From positions 1 to 15,035 of the forward strand of contig CASDWR010000159.1 of assembly GCA_949284665.1 (NCBI GenBank): DNA of 15,035 nt, written 5' to 3'. The notes under the pieces are model-generated. The model was not told the DNA's origin. It was given only the letters and a program-made list of their open reading frames with translations, and searched no databases. The position numbers and the translations under genes are program-made. Below are positions 7,903 through 14,973 of this stretch, piece after piece. Source of the DNA: an uncultured Rikenellaceae bacterium. Its GTDB lineage: Bacteria > Bacteroidota > Bacteroidia > Bacteroidales > Rikenellaceae. The stretch's first letter is position 1. Every line of letters begins with the position of its first letter.

Positions 7903-10900
7903 TTAGAACGAAATATTCAAAGACAAATCGAACGTCCTGGAAAACGGATAGTCCAATCCACGTTCCCGACGGATCGACGAGATGTAGAACAGATCGCCGA
8001 TATTGGCCGTTATCCGACACATACCGATTCCTGCCTTTTTGAGCCACTTCTGATTCAGATCGTAGCTCAACGACAGGGAAGTAAACTGCAAAGTATTGTC
8101 TTTCTGTATAAAACGGGATGTAGCGCCGGTCGTCTTGTTTCGATCCTTAATATCCTTGAGTGTTGTGATGTCACCCGCTTTCTGCCAGCGGTCCATCATG
8201 ACACGGCGGTCGACATTATCGTCGGCGATATTGGCGTTTTCCACGTTGTTGACCAGCGTATAGTTATAGCTGTCACCACCGAAATTGTAGAGGAATGCTG
8301 CGAACAGTACCCACTGTTTATAAGCGACCGTAAACCCGAACGATCCTTGTCCTTTCGGAGCGCTGTCACCGATAACCGACCACTCATCGGCAGACCATTC
8401 GTCGGTTACGTCCCCGTTTCGCTTCACGTAAATCTCTTTCCCGTTCGTCGGGCTGATTCCCAGTGATTTCATACCGTAAATCGAAGTCATCGAAGCTCCC
8501 TCGTAATACTTTACGTATGTTTGCGAATACTGGCTGTTTTCGGTTTGGCCGGACTCGAAGTCATCGAACAACTCTTCCACACGTCTGTTATAGTCACGCA
8601 TGGCCTCCGAAATTTCCACGATGGTGTTTTTGTTCCGGGCGAAATTGCCGTATACCGAGACGTTCCAGTTTTTGTTCCTTATCAGATTCAACCGGAGATC
8701 AATCTCGACACCCACGTTCTTCACCGACCCCATGTTTTCTTTGTAAGAGGTAAAGCCCGTCGACGACTGAATCGTATAATCGGTAATGAGATCGATCGTC
8801 TTCTCGTTATAGAATGATGTTTTCAAGTGGACCAGATCTTTCCACAAGCCCAGTTCGATTCCATAGTCGAGGGTATATTTCCTTTCCCACTTAAGGTTCG
8901 GATTCCCCATCTGATAGAGATAGACACCGTATCCTGACGGATACCAGGAATCGGTCTGGAGTTGATACATGTTTCGGGCGGCATCGAGTGTGAAATTCGT
9001 CTTACCGGTCAATCCATATGACCCTCGTATCTTCAACATAGAGATCACAGGGTGATTTTTCAAGAAACCGTAATTATGGATATTGAGTCCGAGTCCGGTT
9101 GCCCAGAATCCGGACCATCTACGGTCGGCTCCGAACTCAGAAGAACCGTCGACACGTCCCTGAAGGTCAAACAAATAAATATTGTCGTATGTATAATTGG
9201 CCCCCAGCACGGCCCCGATCAACCGGGTCAAATTATCCGAGTACTCGGGCTTGTCGGTAATATAAGCCGCATAGTTTGAGGAGATCAGTTCACCCCCGGG
9301 GAAACCGCGATACATGGCCGACGACGCGGAGGCGTTGGTTTGACGGATATTTCCGGCAAGGTTGAAATTGAGGTTATGTTTGCCGATATTGTTGTTGTAC
9401 ATCAGCATCAGGTTCCCGTCCACAATGGTGGAAGAACTGCTTGTCACGGTTTTTTCACCGTTATTGGCGGCATTGTTGGAAGAATAGGCCGCTGAATTGG
9501 GATCCTGATACGAATCGCCGCTTCCTGTTTTCGAACTGATCGAGAGGGTTCCGCGCAGCTTCAAATGGTTGACGATCTCCCAGTTTACACTAAGGTTGTT
9601 GGTCAGATCGTTATAGTCATCAATGATATAGCTGTTGTAGTTGTTGATTTCATAAAGCGGATTGACGACATTGCCCGAATACCCGTCAAAACTTTCCAAT
9701 CGACGCAAATAGTTGCCATCCTCGTCGTAAAGACGCAGATAGGGCAACATGTGCGAATAGTCGCTGAACGTATTGAAAGGGACGTCGCTGCTTTTGGTAT
9801 AGTCGTATGTGACCTGATTACGGATTTGGAAGCGTCCGATACGATAGTCTACCATGAATCCCCCCCCCGTTTTATTGCGGGAAGAGTGCTTCATTACGCC
9901 ATTGGTATTGTCGTAACGGAACTCCAGGCCCCACCGGAGGTCGTTTTCACCACCGTCGACATAAATCGAATGTTTGTGATTCACACTGGTACGCAGTCCC
10001 TGTGAAAGCCAATAGGTATCCACACCCGACAGCACGTTGTTGCGGCGCATGTAATAGGCATTCGTATAAGGGTCTACCTCGGGGGTTGAGCTGTCATACA
10101 AACCAGCCAGGCGTTCCGTTTCGAGTTTTTCTGCCGCATTCATCAGGTTGTAGGAAGAGAGATCGGGCATCTCCACCGAAAGGGTGGTATTGTATTGTAC
10201 ACGAAGTTTGCCCGCTTCCGGTGCACGGAGTTCGATCACGATGACTCCATTGGCTGCACGCGACCCGTACATGGCCGTTGCCGCAGCATCTTTCAGGATA
10301 TTGACGCTATGAATACGGGTCATATCGAGGTCGTACACCTTTTCCACATCCACTTCGAAACCGTCGAGGATGAAGATCGGGAGATTCGAATTCTGATTTC
10401 CGACCAGTTCCTGACGGGAGATACTCGATGTGGAGGACTGTTCGAGCTGTGTGACACCCATACCCGTCTGTCCCCGCAATACGAAATCGGGCATCACATT
10501 GGGGTTTGATCCGGCTGCCAGATTCTGTTGAATTCGGAACGAGGGATCGAAAGCCTGTATGGCACTGATTACATTATGGGGATTCACCCGCAACAACTCC
10601 TCTTTGGTCACTTTGGTGGTATTGCCGGAAAATCCCTCTTTGCGCAGGGGGGCATAACCGGTCACGATCACCTCATCGATACTTTCAGCCGCATCGACCA
10701 TCGTCACGTCAAGCACCCGCTGAGATTTCACTTCGATTCTCCGGGTTTCCATCCCCAGGTAACTAAAAACAAGCACGCCGCCATTCTTCGGTCGCGTGAT
10801 CGAATAGTATCCGTTCTTATCCGTAACAGCTCCGGTGTTTGAGTCCTCGAATGTCACAAAAACTCCTACGATCGGCTCTTTTGTGACTCGATGCGTTACG

Positions 10901-11319
10901 ATTCCCGTTACCTTGTCGTTGAGTGTGGCTACAGGTTTCTGGACTTTCTCTTCGGCGACCTTGATAACAATCGTATTGTCCTCTTCCACCCATACGAGCC
11001 CTGTCCCTACCAGATATTTATCCAACACATCAGCTACCCGCATATCGGATACGGACACATTGAGTCCTTTCACCTCGTGGGCCAAACGGGTATTGTATAA
11101 AATATACGTATTGGTCTGTTTCGTGATTTGTTCGAGCAGGTCGGCAAGTGTCGCATTTTCGAGTCGGATGGTTACCCGACTCTCCTTGTCGTTGACGGCC
11201 GCAGCCTGCGAGAAGGAAAACAAACACATGGCCGCCACCAGGAGGAACAACCGACACACCCTCTTCCCTTTCGATTTCCGTTCATTTTCCCATTTCGGAT
11301 CGAGACAAACTTTCGTCAT
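7903..11319 (-). CDS. SusC/RagA-family TonB-dependent transporter with STN signalling domain
   Basis: 1138 residues from the ATG at 11319. The open frame continues upstream to a TTG at 11346, but the ATG gives a normal signal peptide: charged residues to K19-R20, then a hydrophobic stretch to AAA at about 39-41. Domain order: STN (secretin/TonB short N-terminal) domain at about 48-122; carboxypeptidase-regulatory-like barrel at about 136-210 (VTGIVT, then DKNGYYSI); the IDEVIVTGYAP segment at 214-224; plug with LDGFEVD and the hallmark ILKDAAATAMYGSRAANGV; then the outer-membrane barrel ending in LNISF. The STN domain is what lets FecA-type transporters report substrate binding to a FecR anti-sigma factor, and such a factor is encoded just upstream. 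A run of nine G (plus strand C at 9860-9868) encodes T484-GGG and may be prone to slippage. The substrate is unknown. Confidence 0.95.
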   Translation of the reverse strand: MTKVCLDPKWENERKSKGKRVCRLFLLVAAMCLFSFSQAAAVNDKESRVTIRLENATLADLLEQITKQTNTYILYNTRLAHEVKGLNVSVSDMRVADVLDKYLVGTGLVWVEEDNTIVIKVAEEKVQKPVATLNDKVTGIVTHRVTKEPIVGVFVTFEDSNTGAVTDKNGYYSITRPKNGGVLVFSYLGMETRRIEVKSQRVLDVTMVDAAESIDEVIVTGYAPLRKEGFSGNTTKVTKEELLRVNPHNVISAIQAFDPSFRIQQNLAAGSNPNVMPDFVLRGQTGMGVTQLEQSSTSSISRQELVGNQNSNLPIFILDGFEVDVEKVYDLDMTRIHSVNILKDAAATAMYGSRAANGVIVIELRAPEAGKLRVQYNTTLSVEMPDLSSYNLMNAAEKLETERLAGLYDSSTPEVDPYTNAYYMRRNNVLSGVDTYWLSQGLRTSVNHKHSIYVDGGENDLRWGLEFRYDNTNGVMKHSSRNKTGGGFMVDYRIGRFQIRNQVTYDYTKSSDVPFNTFSDYSHMLPYLRLYDEDGNYLRRLESFDGYSGNVVNPLYEINNYNSYIIDDYNDLTNNLSVNWEIVNHLKLRGTLSISSKTGSGDSYQDPNSAAYSSNNAANNGEKTVTSSSSTIVDGNLMLMYNNNIGKHNLNFNLAGNIRQTNASASSAMYRGFPGGELISSNYAAYITDKPEYSDNLTRLIGAVLGANYTYDNIYLFDLQGRVDGSSEFGADRRWSGFWATGLGLNIHNYGFLKNHPVISMLKIRGSYGLTGKTNFTLDAARNMYQLQTDSWYPSGYGVYLYQMGNPNLKWERKYTLDYGIELGLWKDLVHLKTSFYNEKTIDLITDYTIQSSTGFTSYKENMGSVKNVGVEIDLRLNLIRNKNWNVSVYGNFARNKNTIVEISEAMRDYNRRVEELFDDFESGQTENSQYSQTYVKYYEGASMTSIYGMKSLGISPTNGKEIYVKRNGDVTDEWSADEWSVIGDSAPKGQGSFGFTVAYKQWVLFAAFLYNFGGDSYNYTLVNNVENANIADDNVDRRVMMDRWQKAGDITTLKDIKDRNKTTGATSRFIQKDNTLQFTSLSLSYDLNQKWLKKAGIGMCRITANIGDLFYISSIRRERGLDYPFSRTFDLSLNISF
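9860..9868 (-). repeat. G9 homopolymer inside the susC-like gene
   Basis: Nine consecutive C on the plus strand, read as G on the coding strand, encode the end of T484 and glycines 485-487. Mononucleotide G runs of this length are classical sites of slipped-strand mispairing. A gain or loss of one base would frameshift the barrel less than halfway through the protein. Confidence 0.85.
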
Positions 11320-11587
11320 AGGCTCTTCAGTTATTAAGTCATTCAATATCTTATCCTTTACCGCGCTACTGCATCTATTCGATACCGAAAACCGCCTGCA
11401 AAGTTCCGCATAAAAATTTGTAGCGACAATACCTACAATCGGGGATTTTCATCCCTCGACACTTTCCCTTCGTTCGGAAAGTTTCTCGTTGCAGCAAACG
11501 GCCCCACCCCACAGCATGCAAAAAGGTTATCGCATCACACCTTGCACGAACCCGCATCCGCCGAATCGACGGATGCTCCTTATTCTT
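11320..11587. other. 268-bp gap between fecR and susC with small inverted repeats
   Basis: No convincing gene. On the minus strand it contains three hairpin-forming repeats: GCATCCG/CGGATGC right after the fecR stop (11554-11576), ACTTTCC/GGAAAGT (11461-11482) and GGGAT/ATCCC (11442-11455). None is followed by a U run in the direction of transcription, so none is a standard terminator. I found neither a good Bacteroidota housekeeping promoter (TTTG and TAnnTTTG) nor a copy of the CGTC-type element here. Read-through from the fecR promoter is therefore the simplest way to express susC, possibly with attenuation or RNA processing in this leader. Confidence 0.5.
11554..11576 (-). repeat. Hairpin-forming inverted repeat after fecR
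   Basis: GCATCCG, a 9-nt loop, then CGGATGC, 11 bp past the fecR stop. It lacks a following U run on the minus strand, so it may be an mRNA 3'-stabilising or processing hairpin that lowers expression of fecR relative to susC, rather than a full terminator. Confidence 0.4.
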
Positions 11588-12688
11588 TCATTTGCGACCT
11601 GCTTGCTGACTGATGATACACACTTCGTCTTTGCATATCACGAATCGAAGTTCTCCGGTCATCTCCAACATACGGATCATATCGTCTACCGACCGGTATT
11701 TGCGGATATGACCTGAGAAATTTTTATCGAGTCCTTCTTCTGCAACGAACGGCACATTGTACCAACGTGTCAATTTCTTCGCAATCGACGCAATCGGTTC
11801 ATTCTGAAAAACGAACTCTCCCTGTGTCCAGGCTCCGTATCCGGAAGCATCGACCGAATCGATCCGAACCCCGAGGGTCTCGTTATCTATCACGAATCTG
11901 TCGTTTGGGACAAGGCTGTAATTCTCATTTGCCGTACGAACATCGACCCGGCCTCTTTCCAACACCACCTGTGTTCTCGAATCGTCCGGATAAGCACTCA
12001 CGTCGAACCGGGTTCCCAAGACTTTCACGACGGCATGAGAAGTTCTCACTTCAAAAGGAGTCTCACCTTTGGTAACATCGAAGAACGCCTCGCCGGTAAG
12101 GTGTACTGCTCTCGACTTCCCGGAGAACCGGGTCGGATAGATCAGTTCTGATCCGGCATTCAACCACACTTGGGTTCCATCGGACAAAATCACCTTGTAT
12201 TCTCCTCCGAGCGGGGTAACGATTTTGTTGATGGTCATCTCTTCCTCGCCGATGATATCCGTATCGTATTTCAGATCGGCCAAATCATAGGTAATAAAAT
12301 CGCTTCGGCGACCGATCTTCACATGACACGCATCCAGGATCTCCGTTGCTTCGGCATCATCCATTCGGCCCAATTCCAATTTCTCTCCCGAAGCAAGTTC
12401 CAACACAGCCTTTGTCGTACCTGCCATAGCATTGGATAGATCGAGTTTGCGCGTGGAGTCATAAAAATACCATACCCCCCAGGCACAAAAGGCAAAGAAA
12501 GCAGCGACAGCAGCATAACGGACGGCAGGGATTACCTTTGCAAAGGCACGTCTGCGTCGTTCTTTGCGAATGGCTTCAAGACATTCTGAATCATCATAGC
12601 TGTAAAACAGTTTCAGATCCTCTCTTTCCGAAGGAGTCAGATACGGGAGTGTGTTCTCCGTATCGTATATGTTCCTTTTTCCCTTCAT
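11588..12688 (-). CDS. FecR-family anti-sigma factor
   Basis: 366 residues from the ATG at 12688. The cytoplasmic N-terminus (1-53, rich in charged residues) should hold the sigma factor. One transmembrane helix follows at about 54-76 (VIPAVRYAAVAAFFAFCAWG), and the rest is periplasmic. The FecR domain spans about 158-252, with the signature TPLGGEYKVILSDGTQVWLN, then 'HLTGEAFFDV' and 'VLGTRFDVSAY'. A DUF4974-like domain occupies about 290-360 and would contact the STN domain of the transporter. Unlike the E. coli fecIRA arrangement, the sigma gene is not upstream in the same operon but divergent, about 300 bp away. FecR proteins either inhibit or activate their cognate ECF sigma factor in response to transporter occupancy; which applies here cannot be told. 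Expression probably starts at the element at 12780-12819. Confidence 0.95.
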   Translation of the reverse strand: MKGKRNIYDTENTLPYLTPSEREDLKLFYSYDDSECLEAIRKERRRRAFAKVIPAVRYAAVAAFFAFCAWGVWYFYDSTRKLDLSNAMAGTTKAVLELASGEKLELGRMDDAEATEILDACHVKIGRRSDFITYDLADLKYDTDIIGEEEMTINKIVTPLGGEYKVILSDGTQVWLNAGSELIYPTRFSGKSRAVHLTGEAFFDVTKGETPFEVRTSHAVVKVLGTRFDVSAYPDDSRTQVVLERGRVDVRTANENYSLVPNDRFVIDNETLGVRIDSVDASGYGAWTQGEFVFQNEPIASIAKKLTRWYNVPFVAEEGLDKNFSGHIRKYRSVDDMIRMLEMTGELRFVICKDEVCIISQQAGRK

Positions 12689-12779
12689 TTTTTCGTTTTA
12701 TTGCCGAATCCGCACAATCCCGTGACCGCCATTTCCATATTGGGACCTGCAGTCTTCGACAGGATATACTCTATCTCAA

Positions 12780-12819
12780 TACAAAGACGAAACAATGTAT
12801 GATAATCATTACACATTTC
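12780..12819 (-). promoter_or_regulatory. Putative ECF-sigma promoter of the fecR-susC-susD operon
   Basis: On the minus strand: GAAATG, TGTAATGATT, a 10-bp spacer, then GTTTCGTCTTT and GTA. It matches the element at 2723-2762 at 28 of the 30 positions outside the spacer, in the same orientation. The CGTC core ends about 97 nt before the fecR ATG, leaving a leader close in length to that of the tldD-like gene. The -35 part overlaps an inverted-repeat half-site (12800-12810), so a repressor bound there would block it. A housekeeping promoter here cannot be excluded. Confidence 0.65.
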
Positions 12820-12861
12820 AACTATTTTTATATGGGCATCAAACCACAACAATGATTATCA
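12800..12861. repeat. 11-bp inverted repeat with Fur-box-like core in the divergent promoter region
   Basis: TGATAATCATT at 12800-12810 and its exact reverse complement AATGATTATCA at 12851-12861, separated by 40 bp. Each arm is itself almost palindromic (TGATWATCA). The 11-mer is identical to the central part of the classical Fur box (GATAATGATAATCATTATC), but the flanks of both sites match it poorly. One arm overlaps the -35 part of the fecR promoter element; the other lies between the two divergent promoters. A binding site for a dimeric repressor is plausible; Fur itself is only a suggestion. Confidence 0.45.
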
Positions 12862-12914
12862 GCACGTAAAAGCGTCAGGAAATGTTTATGACAGGACAAA
12901 GTTATGCGTTTTTC

Positions 12915-12946
12915 TTTGAATTGTTAGATTTTTTTCTCTATTTTAC
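12915..12946 (+). promoter_or_regulatory. Putative housekeeping promoter of the ECF sigma gene
   Basis: TTTG at 12915-12918, a 20-bp spacer, and TATTTTAC at 12939-12946, close to the Bacteroidota primary-sigma consensus (TTTG at -33 and TAnnTTTG at -7). It is about 50 bp upstream of the sigma ATG. No copy of the TGTAATGATT/CGTC element is seen facing this gene, which suggests the sigma gene is not strongly autoregulated. Confidence 0.45.
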
Positions 12947-12995
12947 GCCTCCAAAACAACAATACAGGCACGTGAGAAAGGTTAATTGAGGAAGC

Positions 12996-13547
12996 ATGAT
13001 TCAAATTTCACTGATAGAAAGAGTATTCAAGAAGCATTATCGCAGTGCCGTATTTTATGCCCAACGCATCGTTCAGCGGAAAGAGGTAGCAGAAGATATC
13101 GTACAAAACGTATTCTTGAAATTCATGAGTGGCGAGATCACCGTCCGCGGCGACTTGAGTGTCTATCTATATACCGCCGTGCATAACCGATGTATCGATT
13201 ATATTCGGATGCGTCGGTTGACAGACACGACGACTGACGAGCTGGCAGAGGAATTGGAAGACATTGCTCCGGATTTTCATCCGGAGAATGAACTTTTCGT
13301 CCGTACGCTTCACATGCAACGCCTCTATGAAGCGATTGAGGATTTACCGCCCAAAAGACGCCGTATTTTCTGTATGATACAGCTCGAACGGCTTTCATAT
13401 GCAGAGACAGCCGATGCCCTTGGCATATCGATCAATAGCGTAAGGACCCAAATGTACCGGGCCATGCGTTTTTTGAAATCGACTCTCCGGAACGGTCACA
13501 CCTCCGGCCGAAAACATACCGATCGAGAGGAATCCGACAAAACCTAA
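12996..13547 (+). CDS. ECF RNA polymerase sigma factor (Bacteroidota expansion family)
   Basis: 183 residues from the ATG at 12996. Region 2 (about 10-75) contains AEDIVQNVFLKF and 'SVYLYTAVHNRCIDYIR', which contact core polymerase and the -10 element. Region 4 (about 108-162) contains LPPKRRRIFCMIQLERLSYAETADALGIS and 'NSVRTQMYRAMRFLK', a helix-turn-helix for the -35 element. The positively charged tail is short. These are the landmarks of the sigma-70 subfamily expanded in Bacteroides and relatives, whose members usually partner a FecR protein and a SusC transporter. It is divergent from fecR and is the natural candidate to recognise the two CGTC-type elements. It is the only convincing plus-strand gene in the window. 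Confidence 0.95.
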   Translation: MIQISLIERVFKKHYRSAVFYAQRIVQRKEVAEDIVQNVFLKFMSGEITVRGDLSVYLYTAVHNRCIDYIRMRRLTDTTTDELAEELEDIAPDFHPENELFVRTLHMQRLYEAIEDLPPKRRRIFCMIQLERLSYAETADALGISINSVRTQMYRAMRFLKSTLRNGHTSGRKHTDREESDKT

Positions 13548-13851
13548 CAAAACCTCTTCCCCGACTGTGGGAAAGAGATCAAATCGCCCAATCGGCCCGT
13601 TTTCGGGTGGACTGGAATTTCTTATCGCCGCAAAACGCAAAAATGCCGATATCCTTTGGGTATCGGCACATACGGTACGGGAATCGTGATTTAATCCGAA
13701 GACATCGTTGTGGTGTCATAAGCTACAAACAGGCCATTCAAAACAGCGTCTGACTTCCTGTCCTGGAGGGGTATCGCTCTGCTTTCCAAAGTTCGGACAA
13801 TTCGGAAACAATTATCGCTGCCGTTGTTTAACGGCATACGACACGGTTTCA
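13548..13851. other. 304-bp region between the convergent sigma genes
   Basis: Region between the stop of the ECF sigma gene and the stop of rpoD, which converge. It contains the likely rpoD terminator (13639-13667), a perfect 7-bp hairpin with a 4-nt loop (TGCCGTT/AACGGCA, 13819-13836) close to the rpoD stop, and a weak ORF (13691-13852). No clear terminator with a U run was found for the plus-strand ECF gene; an imperfect CTCTT/AAGAG hairpin just past its stop lacks one. Confidence 0.5.
13639..13667 (-). terminator. Intrinsic terminator, probably of rpoD
   Basis: On the minus strand a GCCGATA/TATCGGC stem, extended by two further G-C pairs past a one-base bulge, surrounds an AAAG-type loop and is followed by A and five U. 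It lies about 185 bp past the rpoD stop and converges on the ECF sigma gene. In the plus direction no U run follows. Confidence 0.68.
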
Positions 13852-13852
13852 T
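13691..13852 (-). CDS. Doubtful 53-codon ORF coupled to the rpoD stop
   Basis: An ATG at 13852 overlaps the rpoD TGA (TGATG) and opens 53 codons ending at 13691, before the proposed rpoD terminator. The product ([15 protein letters not shown] and onward) has no signal peptide, membrane segment or motif that I recognise, and its frame continues upstream inside rpoD, so openness alone means little. The overlapping stop/start and the position inside the rpoD transcript are the only support. A chance ORF is the more likely explanation. Confidence 0.15.
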   Translation of the reverse strand: MKPCRMPLNNGSDNCFRIVRTLESRAIPLQDRKSDAVLNGLFVAYDTTTMSSD

Positions 13853-14712
13853 CAACCGAGATAAGATTTCAAGAACTTGTTCCGGGAACTGTGGCGGAGA
13901 CGACGGATTGCCTTTTCCTTGATTTGACGGACACGTTCTCGTGTAAGCCCGAATTTTTCTCCGATCTCTTCGAGCGTCATCTCCGAGCATCCGATACCGA
14001 AGAAATAACGAATGATATCTCTTTCGCGATCGGTCAATGTGGAGAGTGCACGTTCGACTTCGGTGGAAAGCGACTCATTCATCAATCCACGGTCGGCATT
14101 CGGAGAATCTGTATTGACCAATACATCGAGCAGATTGTTGTCTTCCCCGTCAGCGAACGGAGCATCAACAGAGACATGCCGGCCCGAAACACGCAGTGTG
14201 TCGGAGACCTTCTCTTTAGGCAGATCAAGTGCCGTCGCCAACTCTTCGGGCGAGGGAGTCCGTTCGTTTTCCTGTTCGAAACGGGCAAAAGCTTTGTTGA
14301 TCTTATTGAGAGAACCTACCTGATTGAGCGGCAGCCGCACAATACGCGATTGTTCGGCCAGGGCCTGAAGGATGGATTGCCGAATCCACCAGACCGCATA
14401 CGAAATAAACTTGAAGCCACGTGTTTCATCGAACTTTTCAGCCGCCTTAATCAATCCGAGGTTTCCTTCATTGATAAGGTCAGGAAGGCTCAATCCCTGA
14501 TTTTGATACTGTTTTGCGACCGAAACCACGAAACGCAAATTGGCTTTCGTCAACTTTTCCAATGCTTCCTGATCACCTTTCTTGATCCGTTGCGCCAGTT
14601 CCACTTCTTCCTCCACCGTAATCAGGTCTTCCTTCCCGATCTCCTGCAAATATTTGTCGAGCGACGCACTCTCACGATTGGTGATGGACTTCGTAATTTT
14701 AAGTTGCCTCAT
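13852..14712 (-). CDS. rpoD: Primary RNA polymerase sigma factor (RpoD/SigA)
   Basis: 286 residues from the ATG at 14712. This is the usual length of the Bacteroidota primary sigma factor, which lacks the acidic region 1.1 of proteobacterial RpoD. Region 1.2 is at about 16-45 ([19 protein letters not shown]). Region 2 is at about 52-122, with [12 protein letters not shown], '[20 protein letters not shown]' and [10 protein letters not shown], the melting and -10 recognition part. Region 3 is at about 131-205. Region 4 is at about 217-277, with the helix-turn-helix [23 protein letters not shown]. It directs housekeeping transcription from the TTTG/TAnnTTTG promoters typical of this phylum. It seems to be a single-gene transcript, isolated by terminators on both sides. 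It is a conserved gene and probably has no functional link to the SusC/D locus beside it. Confidence 0.97.
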   Translation of the reverse strand: MRQLKITKSITNRESASLDKYLQEIGKEDLITVEEEVELAQRIKKGDQEALEKLTKANLRFVVSVAKQYQNQGLSLPDLINEGNLGLIKAAEKFDETRGFKFISYAVWWIRQSILQALAEQSRIVRLPLNQVGSLNKINKAFARFEQENERTPSPEELATALDLPKEKVSDTLRVSGRHVSVDAPFADGEDNNLLDVLVNTDSPNADRGLMNESLSTEVERALSTLTDRERDIIRYFFGIGCSEMTLEEIGEKFGLTRERVRQIKEKAIRRLRHSSRNKFLKSYLG

Positions 14713-14749
14713 CTAACTATCTTTAAGTTTACACATCAGTCTCACTTTA

Positions 14750-14887
14750 CGGAACGACAACCGTTCCGGTTTTCGTTTTCAACGGGTAGCGTTTCCGAAC
14801 CTACGGTTTCGTCTATCATTCCGCCGGCATTCAGTCGGGCCTATCCGGATTTTTCGGACAAATGGGGAGCCGTCCTTCCCATTTCCG
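14750..14887 (-). promoter_or_regulatory. rpoD upstream region with two inverted repeats
   Basis: Between the terminator at 14898 and the rpoD ATG are 185 bp that must contain the rpoD promoter; no match to the consensus is good enough to mark. Two inverted repeats stand out: CGGAACG/CGTTCCG with a 5-nt loop at 14750-14768, 38 bp before the start codon and so likely in the leader, and a longer one at 14855-14887 (AAATGGG/CCCATTT extended by CGG/CCG past a 2-nt bulge). Confidence 0.35.
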
Positions 14888-14897
14888 AATCGAAGAC

Positions 14898-14935
14898 AAA
14901 AACCCCGGCCTCCTGCTAATGCATGGAAGCCGGGG
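14898..14935 (-). terminator. Intrinsic terminator of the gene at the right edge
   Basis: On the minus strand CCCCGGCTTCC pairs with GGAGGCCGGGG (11 bp, one G-U pair) around an 11-nt loop, followed by five U. It lies about 40 bp past the stop at 14974 and isolates rpoD from upstream transcription. Confidence 0.92.
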
Positions 14936-14973
14936 CAATATGACTCCTACATCCGATACATTACACTTCCGCC

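Noticed and set aside
11320..11346. Upstream TTG start for the susC-like gene (nine more residues)
   Set aside because: The in-frame ATG at 11319 gives a conventional signal peptide; the TTG adds acidic residues before it and has no support.
11375..11557. 60-codon minus-strand ORF in the fecR-susC gap
   Set aside because: The translation is rich in Arg and Cys with no motif, starts with no supporting context and spans the hairpins; chance is sufficient.
14785..14820. GTTTCGTCT on the plus strand near 14803, resembling the -10 half of the ECF element
   Set aside because: The TGTAATGATT half is absent at the required distance and no plus-strand gene follows.
13708..14919. 403-codon open frame on the plus strand opposite rpoD
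   Set aside because: It is antisense to the unmistakable rpoD gene, crosses the rpoD upstream hairpins and a terminator, and its translation looks like a shadow with no recognisable domain.
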